Below, one piece after another: positions 59,209-64,000 of a stretch of DNA of 64,000 bases (within the stretch, counting starts at the first letter, position 1; every line of letters starts with the position of its first letter). The translations under genes and the position numbers were made by a program. Under the pieces are notes generated by a model. It had not been told where the DNA came from, made no database searches, and was given only the letters and a program-made list of their open reading frames with translations. The DNA lies in contig NZ_FMZB01000008.1 in assembly GCF_900101385.1 (NCBI RefSeq), forward strand, positions 1 through 64,000, written 5' to 3'. This DNA comes from Terribacillus halophilus (GTDB lineage Bacteria > Bacillota > Bacilli > Bacillales > Amphibacillaceae).

Positions 59209-61554
59209 ATGAAAGCTAACAAACGTATACTCATAACGTCGATGCTGTCTGCTGTCTTACTTATACCTGCCTTGCCAGGGGCTGATATCCTGGCAAAGGA
59301 AAAAGGGAGTCAAGGGAAGACGCCTGTCTTTGAAAATGCCTCTGTCCATGACCCATCCTTTATTGAGGTGGACGACCAGTACTATGTCTTCGGCTCTCAC
59401 CTAGCGGCAGCAAAAACAAACGACCTCATGAAATGGAAAATGATCGACTCAGGCGTGCGTGATGGCAATAAGCTGATTCCGAATGTAACGGAGGAACTAA
59501 AGGAGGCGTTGGAATGGGCGCAGTCGGATACGCTTTGGGCAGCGGATGTAATTCAGTTGGCAGATGGGAAGTTTTATATGTACTACAATGCGTGTAAAGG
59601 GGATTCGCCGCGGTCTGCAATGGGTGTGGCAGTGGCGGACGATATCGAAGGACCATATAAGGACACCGGAATCATCCTGAAGTCGGGCATGTGGGATGAG
59701 CCGAGTGAGGACGGTACGATTTATGATGCGACGAAGCATCCGAATGTAGTGGATCCGGATGTGTTTTACGATGAGGACGGCAAGCTGTGGATGGTATATG
59801 GTTCATACTCTGGCGGTATTTTCATCATGGAGATGGATGAGGAGACAGGCAAGCCGCTTCCAGGCCAAGGGTATGGGAAGAAGCTAATGGGCGGAAACCA
59901 TAGCCGGATTGAAGGACCGGCAATGATGTACAGCCCGGAAACAGACTACTATTATATGTTCCTTTCATTCGGCGGACTGGATGCTGTTGGCGGATACAAT
60001 ATTCGTGTAGCGCGTTCCAAGTCGCCGGATGGTCCGTTTTATGATGCGGAAGGAAATGACATGATAGATGTGAAAGCTGATCCGAATCAGCCGCTGTTCG
60101 ATGATAAGTCGATCGAGCCTTATGGGGTGAAACTGCTGGGGAATCACTTGTTTGAAAAGAAAGTCGGTGATCCAGGGGAGGAACCAGGTATTGGCTATGT
60201 GTCACCGGGACATAATACCGCTTTTTATGATGAGGATACGAAAAATCATTATTTGATTTTCCATTCTCGTTTCCCTGATCGCGGTGAAGAGCATGAGGTG
60301 CGGGTACATCAGATGCATATGAACGAAAAAGGCTGGCCGGTCGTCGCCCCGTCCCGTAATACAAATGAGAAAGAAGCGAAAATCAAACGGAAGGATATGA
60401 CCGGAGACTATCAGTATGTGAACCATGGAAAAGATATATCTGCTGATGTGAAAACTTCCGAACAGATTACCCTGAAAGAGAATGGAAAAGTCGAAGGTGC
60501 TGTAAAAGGAAAGTGGAAACAGGGCAAGGATAATGAAGTCACCCTGACGATTGATGGCGAGAATTATAATGGTTTCTTTCTGAGGCAGTGGGATGAAGCG
60601 GCGCAGGAATATGATACGACGTTCACCGCTTTGTCTGACAAAGGCGTCGCAGTCTGGGGAAATCGAATGGAGGATATGAAAGATAAAGAAGTGGTTGCAG
60701 TTGTTAAGAAGGATCTTACTATCACGAATAGCGATAATTTGTATCAAAGTGTGGAGCTGCCGACAGAAGGTACTCGCGGATCTGTAATTAAATGGACTTC
60801 CTCCAATCCAAAAGTGATAGAAACTGATGGTACGATTCACCGGCCAAAGGCAGGGAGCGGAGACGGCAAAGCTACGTTGACCGCTAGTATTCAAGCAGGA
60901 AAAAAGAAAGATACGAAAACATTCCAAGTGACAGTGAAGCAGCAAGCCTCCGAGCCGGAAATTGCGCACTATAGTTTCGACAATCCTGGCAGTCAAGAAG
61001 CGGCGGATTCCTCCGCCGGCAATCTGCCAGCTCAGCTGAAAGGCGCTGCCATCCAAACAGATGAGGGCAAGCTGGCATTGGATGGCAAGGATGCTTATGT
61101 GGAACTTTCCCCGTTAGTTGCCGATGCGGAGGATTTCACCTTCTCTGCCTGGGTGAATTGGCAAGGCGGAAGTGCGTGGCAGCGAATCTTTGACATCGGT
61201 GAGAGCAACGGCAAGAATATGTTTTTCACCCCATATGACGGTAGCGGCAAGCTTCGTTTTACGATTCATGATGGTGTTGATCAGAACATAACGGCTGATG
61301 AAGCATTGGCCGCAGGTGAGTGGGTGCATCTTGCGGTGACACTTGAAGGTAATACAGGAAAGCTGTACGTGAATGGCGAACTAGCAGGGGCGAATGAAAA
61401 TATTACTGCTAATCCAGCCGATATTCTCGGAGATACAAATTATTTAGGGCGAAGCAGATATGGCGCGGATCCGTTCTTTGGCGGACAGATGGATGATGTG
61501 CGCATTTATCGGAAGGCGTTGAGTGAATCAGAAGTTAAGGAATTAGCTCATTAA
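59209..61554 (+). CDS. secreted GH43 endo-1,5-alpha-L-arabinanase with LamG domain
   Basis: A 781-residue extracellular enzyme. A signal peptide (about 1-29, ending ADILAK) is followed by a five-bladed GH43 domain with Asp48 (VHDPSF), Asp182 (NVVDPDVF) and Glu235 (RIEGPAMM) as catalytic acids, and H in PGHNTAF. Then come a GH43 C-terminal beta domain (about 395-490), an atrophied Ig domain (about 495-575, IKWTSSNPKVIETDGTIHRP), and a LamG/concanavalin-like module (580-781) probably binding carbohydrate. It resembles AbnB/Abn2 of B. subtilis with an added LamG. It degrades plant arabinan. A perfect cre site and AAAGGAGG lie upstream. Confidence 0.9.
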   Translation: MKANKRILITSMLSAVLLIPALPGADILAKEKGSQGKTPVFENASVHDPSFIEVDDQYYVFGSHLAAAKTNDLMKWKMIDSGVRDGNKLIPNVTEELKEALEWAQSDTLWAADVIQLADGKFYMYYNACKGDSPRSAMGVAVADDIEGPYKDTGIILKSGMWDEPSEDGTIYDATKHPNVVDPDVFYDEDGKLWMVYGSYSGGIFIMEMDEETGKPLPGQGYGKKLMGGNHSRIEGPAMMYSPETDYYYMFLSFGGLDAVGGYNIRVARSKSPDGPFYDAEGNDMIDVKADPNQPLFDDKSIEPYGVKLLGNHLFEKKVGDPGEEPGIGYVSPGHNTAFYDEDTKNHYLIFHSRFPDRGEEHEVRVHQMHMNEKGWPVVAPSRNTNEKEAKIKRKDMTGDYQYVNHGKDISADVKTSEQITLKENGKVEGAVKGKWKQGKDNEVTLTIDGENYNGFFLRQWDEAAQEYDTTFTALSDKGVAVWGNRMEDMKDKEVVAVVKKDLTITNSDNLYQSVELPTEGTRGSVIKWTSSNPKVIETDGTIHRPKAGSGDGKATLTASIQAGKKKDTKTFQVTVKQQASEPEIAHYSFDNPGSQEAADSSAGNLPAQLKGAAIQTDEGKLALDGKDAYVELSPLVADAEDFTFSAWVNWQGGSAWQRIFDIGESNGKNMFFTPYDGSGKLRFTIHDGVDQNITADEALAAGEWVHLAVTLEGNTGKLYVNGELAGANENITANPADILGDTNYLGRSRYGADPFFGGQMDDVRIYRKALSESEVKELAH

Positions 61555-61557
61555 AAA

Positions 61558-61590
61558 TGGGACCTGACAATTTTGTCGGGTCTTATTTTG
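61558..61590 (+). terminator. terminator of the arabinanase gene
   Basis: GACCTGACA/TGTCGGGTC stem (one G-T pair) followed by TTATTTTG. Confidence 0.82.
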
Positions 61591-61711
61591 TAAATCTCTT
61601 CTTGGATACTTGATCTATTTAATGATATTGAAATATGCTTAATGAGAAAGACTCGAATTGTTCGCCTTGATCAAAACTTACAGAAAACCCCGGTCTTTAT
61701 GTTGAAAGGAT

Positions 61712-61742
61712 AAAAAAAGAAGACCACCATTTGATGATCTTC
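61712..61742 (-). terminator. terminator of the phr-like gene
   Basis: On the minus strand GAAGATCA pairs with TGGTCTTC, followed by TTTTTTT. Confidence 0.8.
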
Positions 61743-61758
61743 ATCCTTGTTCTCCGTT

Positions 61759-61902
61759 TTATTTATTTAGAATATTCAGGGATAAAACTGCGCTGCCAAG
61801 ATCAGTTTGCTTTTCACTTGTACTGTCCTGATTAGCGAATCCGAGCAAGCCACTTACAACAATCACACCAACTAGCACCAATGAGTAGACGATTTTTTTC
61901 AT
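61759..61902 (-). CDS. Phr-like exported signalling peptide precursor, 47 aa
   Basis: A 47-residue peptide: basic start MKKIVYS, hydrophobic core LVLVGVIVVSGLLGFA, then a short polar tail NQDSTSEKQTDLGSAVLSLNILNK. GGGAGGG lies 7-8 nt before the ATG, and a terminator follows. It begins 16 nt after the end of a Rap-like remnant. This is the rap-phr arrangement, in which the tail is exported, cut to a 5-6 residue peptide and re-imported to inhibit a Rap phosphatase. Since the local rap is broken, the peptide is either orphan or acts on another Rap. Confidence 0.65.
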   Translation of the reverse strand: MKKIVYSLVLVGVIVVSGLLGFANQDSTSEKQTDLGSAVLSLNILNK

Positions 61903-61918
61903 AGAAAATCCCTCCCGT

Positions 61919-62101
61919 TTATATTAGAGCCAACAGATAATACTTTGTTGCAAGTTCATGCTGCTTATTTCTAGTATAGTACTGGGCGAGTTCTTTTGAA
62001 AAGAGTCTTATATTGTAAAAATCTTTAACTCTTTGAAAATAGTCTATTCCCTCTTGCCATACGCTTTCAAAGTTCAATTTATCTTCATATTTCTTCGTTA
62101 C
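61919..62101 (-). pseudogene. Rap-family TPR protein, C-terminal remnant
   Basis: The minus-strand frame reads VTKKYEDKLNFESVWQEG, IDYFQRVKDFYNIRLFSKEL and AQYYTRNKQHELATKYYLLALI before a TAA at 61919-61921. This is the pattern of the last tetratricopeptide repeats of Rap phosphatases (EEGI.YF....Y..V...S...A.YY......A..YY..AL). The frame is closed by a stop about 40 nt further upstream, and no start codon, ribosome site or preceding repeats are found in 62102-62271, so the rest of the gene is gone. The intact Phr-like gene follows directly. Confidence 0.58.
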
Positions 62102-62271
62102 ATTATCTCCTTTGATGCTGGTTTCAATCCTTCATAGACTTCGATGACTTTTGAAGATTGATTGTACAGGCTTCCTCTTCTCACGCATGTAAAAACTAGG
62201 TCTTAAGAGATAATAAAGGTTATGATAGAAGAAGGAATTGATTTTCGGCTACACATAAGGAGAGATTGCTA

Positions 62272-62733
62272 ATGACGCAATATTATTACATATCCTCACC
62301 AAGAAAGCTTCCTGAGGGCGATTTTGGTGCAAAGCCTATATCAGAAGATAAGCCATATATATTCAGCAATGAATTGGATTTTACAAGTTTGTTTTTTGAA
62401 AATAACTATGACTCGGATGAGAAAAAAAGATTCAGCTATGTTCCTAGCTTCCATTATAAGCACCAAGTCGCTGTTTATCACAATTTCCTTCCTATCAAAT
62501 CCGAGGAAAGAGGTAATAATCCCATAGAAAGAAAGTGTTTGAAATTGTTCTATGACTATATAAGCAACGCTGTAGAGGAAAGTGGCATGATAGAATATTG
62601 TACTTGCTGGAATGGAACGGAAGAGCGAGGGAATTGGACGAGGAAAACACTTTACTGGGGAGATGTCGAATCGCACGATGACCTTGTGTTGAACGATAGG
62701 GAAATTTGTGAGATTGTGACGTGGAAGGGCTAG
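62272..62733 (+). CDS. protein of unknown function, 153 aa
   Basis: The ATG at 62272 follows AAGGAGAG by about 7 nt. The product is soluble, acidic, rich in aromatic residues, and has no recognised domain (TQYYYISSPRKLPEGDFG, SFHYKHQVAVYHNFLP, YCTCWNGTEERGNWTRKTLYWGDVESHDDLVLNDREICEIV). Clear ribosome site and length support a real gene. Its neighbours give no functional hint. Confidence 0.68.
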   Translation: MTQYYYISSPRKLPEGDFGAKPISEDKPYIFSNELDFTSLFFENNYDSDEKKRFSYVPSFHYKHQVAVYHNFLPIKSEERGNNPIERKCLKLFYDYISNAVEESGMIEYCTCWNGTEERGNWTRKTLYWGDVESHDDLVLNDREICEIVTWKG

Positions 62734-62832
62734 CGAAGGCAGTGGCTATAGTGTGCAGAACTATTAATGATCTTCAGTAGTCCATCTAGAACACCGTTTT
62801 CACAAATTCTTTTTGCGTAGCAGGATAACCCA

Positions 62833-63096
62833 TTAGCCGAACTCGGATTTTACGATTCGTTCTAATTCTGATTTATACTTTTGGAGGTTGATGTCTTCAG
62901 CATATTCCGTAATTTTGGCTCTCACAGCTAGATTCGTTAAAAATACAGATCTATGCTCTTTCATCAAGCTACGGAACCATTCTAGCTTTTTTAGTGTCTT
63001 TAGATTTTTTTTGTATCTTTTGCCTTTCCGGGAGGGGATTAAATTTTCAATAAATAACATTGCCAATTCCCCTAAAATCTCTAAGAGAAAATTCAT
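62833..63096 (-). CDS. small protein of unknown function, 87 aa
   Basis: The ATG at 63096 has AAAGGAATG upstream; an in-frame extension to 63168 lacks a ribosome site. The product has an amphipathic or hydrophobic first 18 residues (MNFLLEILGELAMLFIEN) and a very basic middle (PSRKGKRYKKNLKTLKKLEWF). No family is recognised; a membrane-associated small protein is possible. Confidence 0.55.
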   Translation of the reverse strand: MNFLLEILGELAMLFIENLIPSRKGKRYKKNLKTLKKLEWFRSLMKEHRSVFLTNLAVRAKITEYAEDINLQKYKSELERIVKSEFG

Positions 63097-63349
63097 TAAT
63101 TCACATTCCTTTATACTTACTAGATAAAAAACCACTGCACTCATTTTAACATATTCGCGGATTTTCAAAAGGATAATATTACTTTATTGTATTAAATAAC
63201 CAAATGGAGAAGAAGTGTTAGGATGAGGTCGGCTTTTCTTTTTTATCGCTTGTGGTTATAGTAGTGATAGACCAACCATCTATCTCCTCATGGAGGAGGG
63301 CGCCAACCGTATTGATATTAATAAACTGCTATTGATAGGGGGAGATGAT

Positions 63350-63718
63350 ATGGAAGTATTTGCAGACTATTTAGCCAAGATCGGTAACCCAGAGCATCGA
63401 GCTCGTACGGAAGAAGTGCTCACTTGGGTAGCTGGGGAATTTCCGGATTTAGAGCCGAAAATTGCATGGAATCAACCGATGTTCACTGATCATGGAACCT
63501 ATATTATTGGCTTCAGTGTGTCCAAACAGCATTTGGCTGTTGCTCCGGAGAAGGCTGGGATAGATCGTTTTTCCGAGGAAATTGTCCAGTCTGGATATGA
63601 GCACACGAAGCAGCTGGTACGGATTCGCTGGGATGGTCCTGTTGATTACTCATTACTGAAACGCATGATCGAGTTCAATATCATGGACAAGGCTGACTGT
63701 TCTACCTTTTGGCGATAA
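63350..63718 (+). CDS. DUF1801 protein (YdhG/Fra-like)
   Basis: A 122-residue DUF1801 protein: [64 protein letters not shown] and [28 protein letters not shown] match the family closely. B. subtilis YdhG (Fra) is a frataxin-like iron chaperone for Fe-S assembly. The ATG at 63350 follows AGGGGGAG by 6 nt; a longer in-frame start at 63290 has none. Confidence 0.85.
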   Translation: MEVFADYLAKIGNPEHRARTEEVLTWVAGEFPDLEPKIAWNQPMFTDHGTYIIGFSVSKQHLAVAPEKAGIDRFSEEIVQSGYEHTKQLVRIRWDGPVDYSLLKRMIEFNIMDKADCSTFWR

Positions 63719-63749
63719 TGAAAGAAATTGATTCCTAGTACAAGAGCCG

Positions 63750-63782
63750 AGACACCTCTTTCAAAAAGGGTGTTTCTTTGTT
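63750..63782 (+). terminator. terminator after the DUF1801 gene
   Basis: ACACCTCTTT pairs with AAAGGGTGT with one mismatch, followed by TTCTTTGTTT. Confidence 0.65.
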
Positions 63783-63835
63783 TAGTATGGTAATTTAAGA
63801 TACTTGACCTGCTCAAAGAAATAAGGAGAAAAAAC

Positions 63836-64000
63836 ATGGAACAATCCGATCAAATAAAACACCAATCGACTCGTGTCGGGGTCGTATTACTTGTATTAAG
63901 CATCTTGCTTGTCGGTGCTAATCTGCGTGCACCGATAACGGGGTTAAGCCCATTGATCGACAATATCCGTTCAGATACCGGAATCGGCAATGCTTCCACT
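63836..64000 (+). CDS. CynX/NimT-type MFS transporter (start only)
   Basis: The first 55 codons of a major facilitator cut by the window end. AATAAGGAG lies 7-9 nt before the ATG. After a polar leader the first helix reads VVLLVLSILLVGANLRAPITGLSPLIDNI, the signature of the CynX/YycB/NimT family (cyanate or 2-nitroimidazole transporters). Confidence 0.85.
   Translation, partial: MEQSDQIKHQSTRVGVVLLVLSILLVGANLRAPITGLSPLIDNIRSDTGIGNAST

Overview
The window reads as chromosomal DNA of a low-to-mid GC, endospore-forming member of the Bacillaceae. Evidence for this: a glmS ribozyme ahead of glmS, a sigW-rsiW-cdaA-cdaR-glmM-glmS block in the Bacillus order, a Spo0E-type phosphatase, a Phr-like peptide with a Rap remnant, an lnrJKLMN-like locus, GabR/GabT, NiaP, bacillopeptidase F and two CcpA cre sites that match the consensus perfectly. 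A halotolerant genus such as Terribacillus is my guess; the genus cannot be fixed from sequence reading alone.

Layout. 1-480: end of an rRNA operon (5S, tRNA-Asn, tRNA-Thr, terminator). 480-1050: decayed DNA holding the C-terminal remnant of a tyrosine integrase beside the tRNA-Thr. 1081-2330: TetR-controlled paired SMR efflux operon. 2516-4852: AraC regulator divergent from an Atu4866-type protein and an SDR, then a small membrane protein. 4956-10476: two divergent arsenic operons (arsR-arsB-CoA disulfide reductase/rhodanese, and arsR-arsO-arsN1) around two perfect ArsR-type palindromes. 10804-13291: YebC/YeeI family protein and a PrpR_N regulator with a degenerate AAA domain. 13444-24226: a hydroxy-acid/acid-sugar catabolic cluster (DapA-like aldolase, Fe-ADH, DUF1537 kinase, PdxA2, 2-hydroxyacid dehydrogenase, MFS, Nramp-related transporter, SLC13 transporter, glycerate kinase). 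24927-29246: secreted bacillopeptidase F. 29279-36306: GABA catabolism with two near-identical gabD copies. 36634-37529: nine tRNA genes. 37658-40994: DUF2243/CtaG-like pair, niacin permease NiaP, an unknown protein and Spo0E. 41202-48288: sigW-rsiW, the c-di-AMP cyclase operon with glmM, then ribozyme-controlled glmS. 48519-51931: an AT-rich island with two divergent reverse transcriptases. 52014-57194: lnrJKLMN-like two-component/ABC export locus. 57316-64000: a GNAT gene broken by a stop codon, small unknown genes, a GH43 arabinanase, Phr and Rap remnant, a DUF1801 protein and the start of a CynX-type MFS gene.

The most exciting part is 48430-51960. Two different reverse transcriptases (391 and 661 codons, YVDD and FVDD) diverge from a 251-bp highly structured intergenic region. 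Read on the minus strand, this region has its own promoter, several stem-loops and an ACACACAC run exposed in a loop. This matches the defence-associated reverse transcriptase type 3 (DRT3) plan of two RTs plus a noncoding RNA, here in a Gram-positive host, in divergent arrangement and directly 3' of glmS. The alternating AC run is the template expected if this ncRNA drives alternating-copolymer DNA synthesis. The small RT gene also lacks a conventional start codon at the proper distance from its Shine-Dalgarno sequence.

Genes work together as discrete modules: toxic metalloid handling (ars), antimicrobial efflux (SMR, lnr), use of plant-derived acids, GABA and arabinan under CcpA control, cell-wall/envelope homeostasis (sigW, cdaA, glmM, glmS), and phage defence (DRT3-like).
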